A stretch of DNA of 64,000 bases from Actinoplanes sichuanensis (lineage in GTDB: Bacteria > Actinomycetota > Actinomycetes > Mycobacteriales > Micromonosporaceae). Position 1 is the stretch's first letter; the number at the start of each line of letters is the position of its first letter. Location: assembly GCF_033097365.1 (NCBI RefSeq), contig NZ_AP028461.1, positions 6,944,001 to 7,008,000 on the forward strand, written 5' to 3'. Below, piece by piece: positions 8,000-16,755 of this stretch. A model generated the notes under the pieces. That model made no database searches. It was given only the letters and a program-made list of their open reading frames with translations, and was not told the DNA's origin. Both the position numbers and the translations under genes were made by a program.

Positions 8000-9045
8000 G
8001 GACGGCGCTCACCGACCTGCTCGGCTGCCGGCATCCGATCGTGCAGACCGGGATGGGCTACGTCGCCGGGGCCGGTCTGGTGTCGGCGGTGGCCGAAGCC
8101 GGCGGTTTCGGCATCGTGGCCTCCGCGACGATGCCCCTCGACCAGCTCGAAGCCACGATCACAGAGATCAAGAGCAAGACCGACAATCCCTTCGGCGTCA
8201 ATGTACGGGCGGACGCCCCCGATGCCACGCAACGCATCGACCTGCTGATCCGGGAACGGGTGAAGCTCGCCTCGTTCGCCCTCGCACCGGACCGTGACCT
8301 GATCCGCCGGTGCGCCGACGGCGGGGTGCTGACCATGCCGTCGGTGGGTGCGCGCCGGCACGCCGAGAAGGTCGCGGCCTGGGGTGTGGACGCCGTCCTC
8401 GTCCAGGGCGGTGAGGGCGGCGGGCACACCGGACCGGTGCCGACGACGCTGCTGCTGCCACAGGTGGTGGACGCGGTGGACATCCCGGTGGTGGCGGCCG
8501 GTGGGTTCTTCGACGGGCGGGGGCTGCTCGCCGCGCTGGCCTACGGGGCGGCCGGGGTGGCGATGGGCACCCGGTTCCTGCTCACCTCGGACAGTCCGGT
8601 CGGGGCGCGGGTGAAGCAGCTCTACCTCGATGCGGACGTGACCGGCACCGTCGTCACCACCCGAGTGGACGGTGTGCCGCATCGGGTGCTGCGTACCCCG
8701 TACATCCGCGGGTTGGAGAGATCGGGGAGGGTGACCGCGCTGCTGAGGTCGGCCCGGCACGCTGTCGCGTTCCGGCGTCTCGCCGGCATGTCGTGGCCGC
8801 AACTGGTGCGCGCCGGGCGGGCGGCGCGGCACGGGCGCGATCTGAGCTGGGCGCAGACGCTGATGGCGGCGGGCACGCCGGTGCTGCTGCGGACGGCGAT
8901 GGTGGAGGGGCGCCCGGAGTACGGGGTGATGTCGGCCGGGCAGGTCGCCGGAGTGATCGACGACCTGCCGTCGTGCGCCGAACTGATCACCCGGATCATG
9001 CGGGAGGCGGACGACGGATTGGGGCGGCTCACAGCCGTTCGATGA
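7996..9045 (+). CDS. ipdC: IpdC, nitronate-monooxygenase-like flavoprotein
   Basis: 349 aa FMN-binding TIM-barrel. The N-terminal motif CRHPIVQTGMGYVAGAGLVSAVAEAGGFG and VLVQGGEGGGHTGPVPT, VVAAGGFFDGRGL and GVAMGTRFL are the family's FMN and phosphate-binding loops. IpdC takes part in converting 5-oxo/hydroxy HIP-CoA species to HIEC-CoA before ring-D opening. The order echA20-ipdA-ipdB-ipdC matches Rv3550-Rv3553. The 3' end overlaps the convergent fadA6 by 17 bp. The tail after residue 310 is longer than in generic nitronate monooxygenases, as usual in IpdC. Confidence 0.88.
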   Translation: MRTALTDLLGCRHPIVQTGMGYVAGAGLVSAVAEAGGFGIVASATMPLDQLEATITEIKSKTDNPFGVNVRADAPDATQRIDLLIRERVKLASFALAPDRDLIRRCADGGVLTMPSVGARRHAEKVAAWGVDAVLVQGGEGGGHTGPVPTTLLLPQVVDAVDIPVVAAGGFFDGRGLLAALAYGAAGVAMGTRFLLTSDSPVGARVKQLYLDADVTGTVVTTRVDGVPHRVLRTPYIRGLERSGRVTALLRSARHAVAFRRLAGMSWPQLVRAGRAARHGRDLSWAQTLMAAGTPVLLRTAMVEGRPEYGVMSAGQVAGVIDDLPSCAELITRIMREADDGLGRLTAVR

Positions 9046-10201
9046 TCGTCACGTTGGCCTGGCCGCCGCCCTCGCACATGGTCTGCAGGCCGTAGCGTCC
9101 GCCGCACCGTTCGAGTTCGTGCAGCATGCCGACCATGAGCCGGGCGCCGGTCGCGCCGAGCGGGTGCCCGAGGGCGATCGCGCCGCCGTTCACGTTGACC
9201 CGGCCGGGGTCGGCGCCGGTCTCCTTCAGCCAGGCCAGGACGACACTGGCGAACGCCTCGTTCACCTCGAAACGGTCGATGTCGTCGATGCTCAGCCCGG
9301 TATTCCGGAGAGCGTGGGCGGTCGCCGGGATCGGCGCGGAGAGCATCAGCACCGGGTCGTCACCTCGGGCGGAGAGGTGGTGGATGCGCGCTCGCGGACG
9401 CAGACCGTGGTCCCGGACGGCCCGTTCACTCGCGACCAGTAGCGCGGCGGCCCCGTCCGCGATCTGACTCGCCATCGCGGCCGTGGTGACCCCACCCTCC
9501 CGAAGCGGCTTCAGCGCGGCGATCCGCTCGGCGCTGGTGTCCCGGCGCGGACACTCATCAACACCATTCGCACCGCCCCAGCCGGCCGCGTCGCCGGAAT
9601 CGCGGGCGCCGCCCGCCATGTCTCCGCCGATGATCTCCCGCAAGAATCGCCCACCATCGATTGCTTTGACCGATTTTTCGTGACTTGATAGCGCGAAACG
9701 TTCCAGCTCCTCACGATCGAGCGACCATCGTGCCGCGATCTCGTCCGCGCTGCGAAACTGGGAGACTTCCTGCGAGCCATACCGCGCCGCCCAGCCCTCG
9801 GTGCCCACATACGGCCCGGACGGGGCCATCGCGCTGCCGATCGGGACCCGGCTCATGTTCTGCACTCCCCCGGCCACGATCAGATCAGCGGTCCCGCTCA
9901 TCACCGCCTGCGCCGCGAAGTGCACCGCCTGCTGCGACGACCCGCACTGCCGATCCACCGTGACGCCGGGAACATGTTCTGGAAGTCCGGCCGCGAGCCA
10001 CGCCGTCCGGGCGATGTCCCCGGACTGCGGCCCCAAGGTGTCGACACACCCCAGGATCACGTCGTCGACCGCACCCGGATCGACGCTCCCCAGGACCGCC
10101 CTGATCACCGCGGCCCCCATGTCCGCTGGATGAACCTCGGCGAAACGGCCCCCGCGACGACCCACCGGCGTGCGCACCGCACCGACCAGATATGCCTCCA
10201 T
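9029..10201 (-). CDS. fadA6: FadA6-like acetyl-CoA acyltransferase (thiolase)
   Basis: 390 aa type I thiolase with complete catalytic set: Cys86 in DRQCGSSQQ, His346 in GHPLGATG and Cys376 in MCEGGG. The region 180-230 (SGDAAGWGGANGVDECPRRDTSAE) is somewhat longer than in most thiolases. FadA6 does the thiolytic step after IpdAB ring opening. It is convergent to and overlapping ipdC, and divergent from an acyl-CoA dehydrogenase operon across a perfect KstR-type box (10228-10241), whereas in mycobacteria fadA6 belongs to the KstR2 regulon. Confidence 0.85.
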   Translation of the reverse strand: MEAYLVGAVRTPVGRRGGRFAEVHPADMGAAVIRAVLGSVDPGAVDDVILGCVDTLGPQSGDIARTAWLAAGLPEHVPGVTVDRQCGSSQQAVHFAAQAVMSGTADLIVAGGVQNMSRVPIGSAMAPSGPYVGTEGWAARYGSQEVSQFRSADEIAARWSLDREELERFALSSHEKSVKAIDGGRFLREIIGGDMAGGARDSGDAAGWGGANGVDECPRRDTSAERIAALKPLREGGVTTAAMASQIADGAAALLVASERAVRDHGLRPRARIHHLSARGDDPVLMLSAPIPATAHALRNTGLSIDDIDRFEVNEAFASVVLAWLKETGADPGRVNVNGGAIALGHPLGATGARLMVGMLHELERCGGRYGLQTMCEGGGQANVTIIERL

Positions 10202-10227
10202 TGTTGACGCCCTCCCGTCGCAGCGAG

Positions 10228-10241
10228 TAGAACGTGTTCTA
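10228..10241. promoter_or_regulatory. KstR-type box between fadA6 and the acyl-CoA dehydrogenase operon
   Basis: TAGAACGTGTTCTA, a perfect TnnAACnnGTTnnA palindrome that is symmetric over all 14 positions except its central GT. It lies 27 bp from the fadA6 ATG and 24 bp from the downstream ATG, so it can serve both directions. Confidence 0.9.
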
Positions 10242-10264
10242 ACTTACCGGGATCGGGGTGGCCC

Positions 10265-11398
10265 ATGCACGTCGGATACACGCCCGAGCAGGAGAAGCTG
10301 CGAGCCTCCCTGCGGGACTACTTCGCCGCCCTGCTGACCCCGTCCCTCCGCGACGGCCTGACCAGCGGCGACGGCGAATACGGGGACGGCGCCGCGTACC
10401 GGGAGGTGGTCCGGAGGCTGGGCCGCGACGGCTGGCTGACGATCGGCGGCCGCTCCCGCCTGGAGCAACTGATCTTCGCCGACGAGGCGGCCCTGGCCGG
10501 TGTGCCGGTGCCGTTCCTGACCCTCTACACGGTCGGCCCGACCATCGCCCGACACGGCACGGCCGAGCAGAGGGAACGGCTCGTTCCCCGGATCGAAGCG
10601 GGCGAGGTGCACTTCTCGATCGGCTATTCGGAGCCGGGTGCCGGCACCGACCTGGCCGCCTTGAAGACCCGGGCGGTCCGCGACGGCGACCACTACGTGA
10701 TCAACGGTCAGAAGATGTGGACGAGCCTCATCCAGTACGCCGACTACGTCTGGCTGGCCTGCCGCACCTCGGATGTCGAAAAGCGGCACCAGGGCCTGTC
10801 GATCATCATGGTCCCGACCGACGCGCCGGGCTTCTCCTGGACCCCGGTGCGGACCGTGGCCGGCCCGTCGACCAGCGCCACCTACTACGACGACGTACGC
10901 GTCCCGGTGTCCGCGCTGGTCGGCGAGGAGAACCAGGGCTGGCGTCTGATCACCGACCAGCTCAACCACGAGCGGGTGGCCCTCACCTCTGCCGCTCCGC
11001 TGCAGCGGGCGCTACGGGAGGTCCGTGACTGGGCGGTCACCACCGGCCGGATCGAGCACGAGTGGGTGCGTCTGCACCTGGCCCGGGTGTACGCGAAGAC
11101 CGAGGCGCTGAAGCTGTTCAACTGGCGGGCCTGTGTCACCGACGGTACCCCGGCGGCGCCCCGGGCCTCGGCCGGCAAGGTCTACGGCACCGAACTGGCG
11201 ATCGAGGCGTACCGGCTACTCATGGAGATCATCGGCCCGGCCGCGACGATCCGGGACGGCGAGCCGGGCGCGGTGCTGTCCGGGCGGATCGAGCGGATGT
11301 ACCGATCGTCGCTGATCCTGACCTTCGGCGGCGGTACCAACGAGGTGCAGCGCGACATCATCGCGGCCGGTGCGCTCGGCCTCCCGATCAGGCGTTGA
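10265..11398 (+). CDS. Acyl-CoA dehydrogenase, catalytic-type subunit of a sterol side-chain ACAD (ChsE/FadE26-28 type)
   Basis: 377 aa, full three-domain ACAD. YSEPGAGTDLAALKTRAV (about 122-140) and INGQKMWTSL form the flavin-side sheet, and FGGGTNEVQRDIIAAGALG is the C-terminal signature. The usual MCAD-type Glu (YEGT) is replaced by Gly, but a Glu is present in LNHERVALTS (about residue 237), where isovaleryl-CoA-type dehydrogenases carry the base; this is the pattern of catalytic subunits in sterol alpha2beta2 ACADs. It is followed 10 bp later by a second ACAD-like subunit. It probably oxidises C27, C24 or C22 sterol acyl-CoA; which chain length cannot be told. Confidence 0.85.
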   Translation: MHVGYTPEQEKLRASLRDYFAALLTPSLRDGLTSGDGEYGDGAAYREVVRRLGRDGWLTIGGRSRLEQLIFADEAALAGVPVPFLTLYTVGPTIARHGTAEQRERLVPRIEAGEVHFSIGYSEPGAGTDLAALKTRAVRDGDHYVINGQKMWTSLIQYADYVWLACRTSDVEKRHQGLSIIMVPTDAPGFSWTPVRTVAGPSTSATYYDDVRVPVSALVGEENQGWRLITDQLNHERVALTSAAPLQRALREVRDWAVTTGRIEHEWVRLHLARVYAKTEALKLFNWRACVTDGTPAAPRASAGKVYGTELAIEAYRLLMEIIGPAATIRDGEPGAVLSGRIERMYRSSLILTFGGGTNEVQRDIIAAGALGLPIRR

Positions 11399-11408
11399 GG
11401 AGCCGCTC

Positions 11409-12158
11409 ATGGACTTCGAACTCAGCACCGAGGCCGTCGAACTGGCCGGGCTGACCCGTGATCTGGCATCGTCCGGCCGGCCGCTGTGGCCGGCGCTGGC
11501 CGAGGCCGGGATCCTCGCGGCGGCCCTACCGAAACGGGCCGGCGGCGAGGGTTACGGGCTGATCGAGCAGTGCGCGATCCTGATCGAGCTGGGCCGGCAC
11601 GCGGCCGACGTCCCGTACCTGACGTCGATCGTGGTGGCCGCCTCGACGATCGCCGAGTTCGGCACCGACGAGCAGGTGGAGAGCCTGGCCGTCCCGGCCG
11701 GACGGGGCGAGCTGATCCTCGCCGACGCCGGGATCGAGCCGGCGACCGCGAGACGAAGACTGATCCTGGGCACCGCGGCCCAACAGCTCGGCGTCGTCGA
11801 ACGCGCTCTGGAGATGACCGCCGAATACGCCCGCACCCGGGTCCAGTTCGAACGGCCGATCGGCTCGTTCCAGGCCGTCACTCAGCGGCTGGCCGACGCG
11901 TGGATCGACGTGGAGGCGCTGCGGTTGGCCGTCTGGCAGGCGGCGTCCCGGCCGGAGCCGGCCGAGGTCGCGACCGCCGGGTTCTGGGCCGCCGAGGCCG
12001 GGCACCGGGTGCTGCACACCGCCGTTCACGTGCACGGCGGCGTCGGCATCGACATGGACTATCCGCTGCACAGGTACTTCCTGGCCGCCGAGGACCACGA
12101 GTTCCGGCTCGGTGGCGCCACCGCCCACCTTCTCGACCTGGCCGAGGTGCTGTCATGA
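11409..12158 (+). CDS. Shortened acyl-CoA dehydrogenase subunit lacking the central beta domain
   Basis: 249 aa instead of the usual 340-380. The N-terminal helical domain (1-110, ALPKRAGGEGYGL) runs via GIEPATARRR directly into the C-terminal helical domain (LGTAAQQLGVVERALEM, ARTRVQFERPIGSFQAV, VHVHGGVGIDMDYPLHRYF). The middle beta-barrel that normally covers the flavin is absent, with no sign of frameshift. The Arg/Gln/Phe flavin-contact motif is kept. It very likely pairs with the preceding subunit as alpha2beta2, as FadE27/FadE29 do, giving FAD contacts across the interface. ATG 11409 has GAGGAG; the stop overlaps the next gene's ATG. Confidence 0.82.
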   Translation: MDFELSTEAVELAGLTRDLASSGRPLWPALAEAGILAAALPKRAGGEGYGLIEQCAILIELGRHAADVPYLTSIVVAASTIAEFGTDEQVESLAVPAGRGELILADAGIEPATARRRLILGTAAQQLGVVERALEMTAEYARTRVQFERPIGSFQAVTQRLADAWIDVEALRLAVWQAASRPEPAEVATAGFWAAEAGHRVLHTAVHVHGGVGIDMDYPLHRYFLAAEDHEFRLGGATAHLLDLAEVLS

Positions 12159-13024
12159 AATTCACGCTGGGGATCGCGCTGAGTCCGCTCGACCAGTTGA
12201 CCGAGCTCGCCCGTACCGCTGAGGAATGTGGTTTCGCCTCGATCGCGTTGCCGGATTCGCTGTTCTATTCCGAGCACGTCTCCGCCGCATATCCCTACAC
12301 GCCGGACGGCAGCCGTTTCTGGAATGCCGACACCCCGTGGCCGGACCCGATGGTGGCGGCCGGGGCGATGGGCGCGGTCACCTCGACGATCCGTTTCTAC
12401 ACCCAGGTCCTCAAACTCGATCCGCGGAATCCGGTGCTGCTCGCGCGGCAGATCGGCACGGTCGCGGCGCTCACCGGAAACCGGTTCGGGCTCGGTGTCG
12501 GGCTCGGCTGGTCGCCCGAGGAATCGCACTGGTGCGGTCAGCCGTTCTCCGATCGCGGGGCCCGCGCCGACGAGTCGATCGAGATTCTCAAACGGATTCT
12601 CGGCGGTGGCATGGTGTCGTTTCACGGTAAGCATTTCTCGTTCGAGAAACTGCAGATGAGCCCGGCGCCGACCGAACCGGTCCCGTTCTACGTCGGCGGG
12701 CATTCCGAACCGGCGCTGCGCCGGGCCGCGCGGATCGGCGACGGCTGGTCCTCGGCGATGATCGGTTTCGACGATCTGCGGACCACGATCACCAGGCTGG
12801 CCGAGCTCCGCGCCGAGTACGGCCGCGCCCACCTGCCGTTCGAGATCCAGGCGGTCTGCATCGACCGGCCCGGCCTCGACGGGTTCCGGCAGCAGGCCGA
12901 GATCGGCGTCACCGATGCCATCGTCATCCCGTGGCGCCGCCTCGACGCCTCCCTCCAGGAGAAACGTGACGCTCTGCGCCGCTTCGCGGACCGATTCGTG
13001 GGGCCGCTAGCCTCGGCCGGGTGA
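12155..13024 (+). CDS. LLM-class F420-dependent oxidoreductase, Rv3520c-like
   Basis: 289 aa luciferase-like TIM barrel. Family landmarks are LARTAEECGFASIALPDS, STIRFYTQVLKLDPRNPVLLARQ, GNRFGLGVGLGWSPEES and FYVGGHSEPALRRAARIGDGW, typical of F420-binding LLM proteins. M. tuberculosis has such a gene (Rv3520c) in its cholesterol cluster, with unknown reaction. Here it overlaps the stop of the ACAD subunit gene (ATGA) and the start of the GNAT gene (GTGA), so it belongs to the KstR-box operon. A role in reducing or oxidising a sterol CoA intermediate is inferred. Confidence 0.87.
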   Translation: MKFTLGIALSPLDQLTELARTAEECGFASIALPDSLFYSEHVSAAYPYTPDGSRFWNADTPWPDPMVAAGAMGAVTSTIRFYTQVLKLDPRNPVLLARQIGTVAALTGNRFGLGVGLGWSPEESHWCGQPFSDRGARADESIEILKRILGGGMVSFHGKHFSFEKLQMSPAPTEPVPFYVGGHSEPALRRAARIGDGWSSAMIGFDDLRTTITRLAELRAEYGRAHLPFEIQAVCIDRPGLDGFRQQAEIGVTDAIVIPWRRLDASLQEKRDALRRFADRFVGPLASAG

Positions 13025-13575
13025 CCTCTCCCGCTGCCCCGCCCCGCCCGGCGTCCCGGCCGGTCGAACTGCGCCCGGTCGGCCGGGCCGATCGTGCCGT
13101 GCTGACCAATCTCGGACAACTGTTCAGGCACGACCTGTCCGAGTCCTACGGGCACGTGCCGAACGACGACGGGTCCTTCAACGACCGTTCCGTCGATCTC
13201 TTCCTGGCCGGCGCCGACCCGGAGGCCCGCGGCTGGCTGATCACCGCCGCGGGCCGTACCGGAGGATTCGTGCTGACCGCCGCGCATCCGGACGGCGGCC
13301 GTACCATTTCGGCGTTCTTCGTGGTTCGCGGTCTGCGCCGGACCGGCGTCGGCCGGATCGCCGCCCTGGAGGTCATCCGCATGGTTCCGGGCCGCTGGGT
13401 GATCGGTTTCCAGCGATACAACCCGGGCGTCGAGGATTTCTGGTCCGCCATCGCCACCGAATTGACCGGTGACAAATGGCGGATCCACGACGGCCCGACG
13501 CCGGAGACGCGTCCACCGGACACCTTCATAACCCTTGATCTGGTACGCGCTCCGTGGCCGGACGACCGCATCTGA
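13021..13575 (+). CDS. GNAT-like N-acetyltransferase
   Basis: 184 aa from GTG 13021, which overlaps the upstream TGA. The fold fits GNAT: VELRPVGRADRAVLTNL at the start, a central beta region ISAFFVVRGLRRTGVGRIAALEV whose RRTGVG is the acetyl-CoA phosphate-binding Q/RxxGxG motif, and GRWVIGFQRYNPGVEDFW near the C-terminus. It is the last gene of the ACAD/F420 operon and ends 6 bp from the convergent subtilase gene. The substrate is unknown, and a link to sterol breakdown rests only on the operon. Confidence 0.75.
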   Translation: MTSPAAPPRPASRPVELRPVGRADRAVLTNLGQLFRHDLSESYGHVPNDDGSFNDRSVDLFLAGADPEARGWLITAAGRTGGFVLTAAHPDGGRTISAFFVVRGLRRTGVGRIAALEVIRMVPGRWVIGFQRYNPGVEDFWSAIATELTGDKWRIHDGPTPETRPPDTFITLDLVRAPWPDDRI

Positions 13576-13581
13576 CCGGTC

Positions 13582-15096
13582 TCAGCCCCAGAGGGCGGTG
13601 CTCCAGTCCTCGGTGGAGGCATAGCGGGCCCCGCTCCAGTCGTCCGTCGACCAGGCCCGTCCGCTCCACGCCCGTCCGCTCCAGCTCGGGTCGGTCCAGG
13701 TCCGGCTGCCGCTCCACGGGATCGCCTGCCACACCGCCGAACCCCAGGTGCGGGACGCGAACGACGTGCCGTTCCACCCGTCGCCCGCGATCGGCGTGCC
13801 CATCCAGGTGCCGCCGATCCAGGACCGCTCGGCCGCCGACATGGCCGCCCAGTTGGCGCTGTGGAACGGTCCGAAGACGGTGAACTCACCGGTCAGCGGC
13901 ACGTTGTTGCTGACCACCCGGCTGTCGCCGCGGGCTTCGTCGAGCCGGCCGTCACCGGCGGACAGCGGGAACGGCTGTCCGGCGGCGGCCGGGGTCAGGC
14001 CCAGCGCGGTGTTCACGTTGACCTGCTTCAGCCGCAGCGAACCCGCTTTGCCGGCGGTCAACGCCGTACCCCGTTTGAGAAGGTCCTTGACCTGGTCGGG
14101 GGTGAGCGACGGCCGGGCCTGCAGCAGCAGCGCGACGGCCGCGGACGTCACCGCGGTGGCCTGCGAGGTGCCGCTCCCCCGGAACAGCGTGCTGCCGCTG
14201 CGTGCCGCCGGGTACGCCGTGTCGATGGCCGACCCCGGGTCCCGCAACGACAGGATCGACTCGCCCGGCGCCAGCACGTCGATCGCCTTGCCGTTGGTGC
14301 CGCTGTTGGTGAACGTGGCCAGGTCGTCGTCGACGGTGGAGACGGTGCCCTTGGTGGCGGCGGCGCCGACCGCGATCACGAACGGATCGGTGGCCGGGTT
14401 GGTCAGCCGGGTCTCCGCGTTGCCGTCGTTCCCGGCCGCCACGACCACGACGATGCCGGCTTTCCAGGCGCGTTCGACAGCGTACTGCAGGGGGTCGCTG
14501 GCCGCCGACGGGTTGCCGCCGCTGCCGTAGGAGAGGTTGAGCACCCGGATCGGGTTGGCCGGGTCGTCGTTACGGTGCTCGACCACCCAGTCGACGGCGG
14601 CGATCACCTGCGAGACGTCCACGGCGCCGTTCGCGGTGCCCAGTTTGAGGGACGTGAGCTGCGCGCCGGGGGCGACGCCCCTGGTTCCGGAGGCGGTGTC
14701 GTTGCCGACGATGATGCCCGCCATGTGGGTGCCGTGGCCGTACGAGTCGAGGTATCGCAGGTTGTCGGCCTGCGACTCGAAGGACAGGTCGGGACCGTTG
14801 ACGACCTTGCCGGCCGGCAGTCCGGCGACCGGCGCGATCCCGGTGTCGAGCAGCGCCACACCCACGCCGGCGCCGGTCAGCCCGGCCGCGGCCCCGGTGT
14901 CCGCCCCGATGATCGACCGGACGTCCCTGATGGTGGTGCCGGTCGTGGATCCGGTGGTGGTGAGCCAACGGCCGCTCCAGGCCCGGCCCATCGGCTCCGG
15001 CTTCGCCCCGGGCACGGTCAGCGCACTGCCCCCGACCAGGGCGAGCGGCAGAGCCACCGCCACCGCCGTGCGCAGGGCTCTCCTCGTACGCTTCAT
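13582..15096 (-). CDS. Secreted S8 subtilisin-like serine peptidase with Trp-rich C-terminal tail
   Basis: 504 aa. A signal peptide covers about residues 1-30 (KRTRRALRT, hydrophobic stretch). The catalytic triad is Asp84 (LLDTG), His121 (GHGTHMAG) and Ser311 (GTSQAT), with Asn223 (AAGNDG) as oxyanion residue. There is no long propeptide. After residue 400 comes an unusual tail of about 90 residues with some 13 tryptophans in spaced SW, WSG and TW pairs (WSGRAWSGRAWSTDDWSG). Trp-rich tails of this kind occur on some actinobacterial subtilases; the function is unknown, perhaps wall or polymer binding. Divergent from the TPR-GGDEF gene. Confidence 0.92.
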   Translation of the reverse strand: MKRTRRALRTAVAVALPLALVGGSALTVPGAKPEPMGRAWSGRWLTTTGSTTGTTIRDVRSIIGADTGAAAGLTGAGVGVALLDTGIAPVAGLPAGKVVNGPDLSFESQADNLRYLDSYGHGTHMAGIIVGNDTASGTRGVAPGAQLTSLKLGTANGAVDVSQVIAAVDWVVEHRNDDPANPIRVLNLSYGSGGNPSAASDPLQYAVERAWKAGIVVVVAAGNDGNAETRLTNPATDPFVIAVGAAATKGTVSTVDDDLATFTNSGTNGKAIDVLAPGESILSLRDPGSAIDTAYPAARSGSTLFRGSGTSQATAVTSAAVALLLQARPSLTPDQVKDLLKRGTALTAGKAGSLRLKQVNVNTALGLTPAAAGQPFPLSAGDGRLDEARGDSRVVSNNVPLTGEFTVFGPFHSANWAAMSAAERSWIGGTWMGTPIAGDGWNGTSFASRTWGSAVWQAIPWSGSRTWTDPSWSGRAWSGRAWSTDDWSGARYASTEDWSTALWG

Positions 15097-15213
15097 CGCG
15101 CGTCCTCCGTAGCGTTCCGGTTGCCGTACGGTGGCGAGTCATCGGCGCGGGCCCGCGGACCCTGAGGTTTCCTTCCGAATCCGTTTTCTTCAGTTCCGGC
15201 CGATCGCGCCGAT

Positions 15214-16755
15214 GTGGCGGCAGTGATCCTGGACCTCGCCGCCGAAGTCGACGACCTCGAGAACCACGAGGGACACGACGTCTCGGCCCTGCTGGCCCGG
15301 GCGTCCGCCGCCGTGGACGAGGCGCAGCGGCTGGAGGACGTGGTGCTGGGGCACCGGGCCCGGCTGGTGCAGGCCGACATGCGCCGCCGGCAGGGCGACG
15401 TCGATCACGCGGCCCGGGTCTTCCTGGCCACCCACCGCTGGGCGGAACGTCACGACTGCCGACCGCTGCTGGCCCGCAGCCACTTCCATCTGGCGCTGAC
15501 CTTCCACTACCTGGGTGATCACGCGGCCAGTCTGGAGCACGCGCTGAACGCGGTGGACCTGCTCGACGACGACGCACCGGGCGGGCTGCGGGTGATCCAT
15601 CTGGTCCGGCTGGCCAACTCGCTGGCCGAGAACGGCTCCACCGATGCCGCCCGGGCCCGCTACCAGCAGGCGGAACGGATCGCCACCGAGATCGGCGACC
15701 GGACCCGGCAACTGCTGGTGCTGAACAATCTGGCGTACACCGAACTGGAAGCCGGCAACGCGGGCACCGCGCTGGCCGCGGTCGAGCGGATGTACCACGC
15801 GGCCCGGGCGATCGGCCGGGACCTGCTGATCATCGAGCGGGACACGGTCGCGAACATCCACATCAGCGAGGGCCGGTACGAAGAGGCGGAACGGATCCTG
15901 CAGAACGTCTGGGAGGCGCCGCCCTGGTTCGAGGCACACGACGCCGCCGAGGCCGCGCTGACCCTGGCGCTCGCCCAGCGGCACCGGGACGCCCTGGACC
16001 GGGCTCAGGCGAGCCTGGACCACTGCCGGGATCTGTGTGCCGAGCACCAGCTCAACTCGGTGGGCGTACGGGCGATGGCCGAGCAGGCGGAGCTGTATGC
16101 GGCCGCCGGTGACCACCGGGCCGCGTTCGACGAGTACAAGCGCTTCCACACCGCCAGTGAGCAGTTGCGCTCGGCCCAGCAGGAGGCGAAGGCGCGGGCC
16201 CGGCAGGCGATGCTGGAGACCGCGGAGGCCCGCCGGGACGCCGAACGCTACCGGGAGCAGGCCCGCCGCGACCCGCTGACCGGCCTGTGGAACCGCCGGT
16301 TCGTCGACGAGACTCTGCCACAGGTGCTCGCCGGGGCCGCCTCGGCGAGGCGCCCGGTGGTCCTGTCGGTGATCGACATCGACCACTTCAAACGGATCAA
16401 CGACACGCTGTCGCACGACACCGGTGACCGGGTGCTGATCGCGGTCGCCGAACTGCTGGCCGACGAACAGGACCGCCTCGCCGCCGACGGTTTCGTGGCC
16501 CGGATGGGTGGCGAGGAGTTCCTGATGGTGCTGCCCGGGGTGACCGCCGCCGAGGTGTTCGAGCGGCTCGACGGCGTCCGCCGCCGGATCGCCGGGCACC
16601 GCTGGCAGCCGGTCACCGGGGACCTGCCGGTGCGGATCAGTGTGGGCGCCGTCGTCACCGGTCAGGCCACCCGCGACCAGGCCCAGCTGCTTGCCGAGGC
16701 CGACCGTCGCCTCTACACGGCCAAGCGCGAGGGCCGGGACCGCGTGATCAGCTGA
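15214..16755 (+). CDS. Cytoplasmic diguanylate cyclase with N-terminal TPR-like repeats (GGDEF)
   Basis: 513 aa. Residues 1-330 are helical repeats of TPR character (RSHFHLALTFHYLGDHAASLEHALNAVDLL, NNLAYTELEAGNAGTALAAVERM), then a coiled-coil linker (EQLRSAQQEAKARARQAMLETAEARRD region), then a GGDEF domain from about 350 starting RRDPLTGLWNRRF. The active-site loop is GGEEF (about 431), a competent variant. The inhibitory RxxD site five residues before it is absent, so no product feedback is expected. No membrane segment is seen. The start is uncertain: GTG 15214 gives the longest frame and GTG 15223 is possible. The 3' end overlaps the convergent second cyclase by 8 bp. Confidence 0.88.
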   Translation: MAAVILDLAAEVDDLENHEGHDVSALLARASAAVDEAQRLEDVVLGHRARLVQADMRRRQGDVDHAARVFLATHRWAERHDCRPLLARSHFHLALTFHYLGDHAASLEHALNAVDLLDDDAPGGLRVIHLVRLANSLAENGSTDAARARYQQAERIATEIGDRTRQLLVLNNLAYTELEAGNAGTALAAVERMYHAARAIGRDLLIIERDTVANIHISEGRYEEAERILQNVWEAPPWFEAHDAAEAALTLALAQRHRDALDRAQASLDHCRDLCAEHQLNSVGVRAMAEQAELYAAAGDHRAAFDEYKRFHTASEQLRSAQQEAKARARQAMLETAEARRDAERYREQARRDPLTGLWNRRFVDETLPQVLAGAASARRPVVLSVIDIDHFKRINDTLSHDTGDRVLIAVAELLADEQDRLAADGFVARMGGEEFLMVLPGVTAAEVFERLDGVRRRIAGHRWQPVTGDLPVRISVGAVVTGQATRDQAQLLAEADRRLYTAKREGRDRVIS

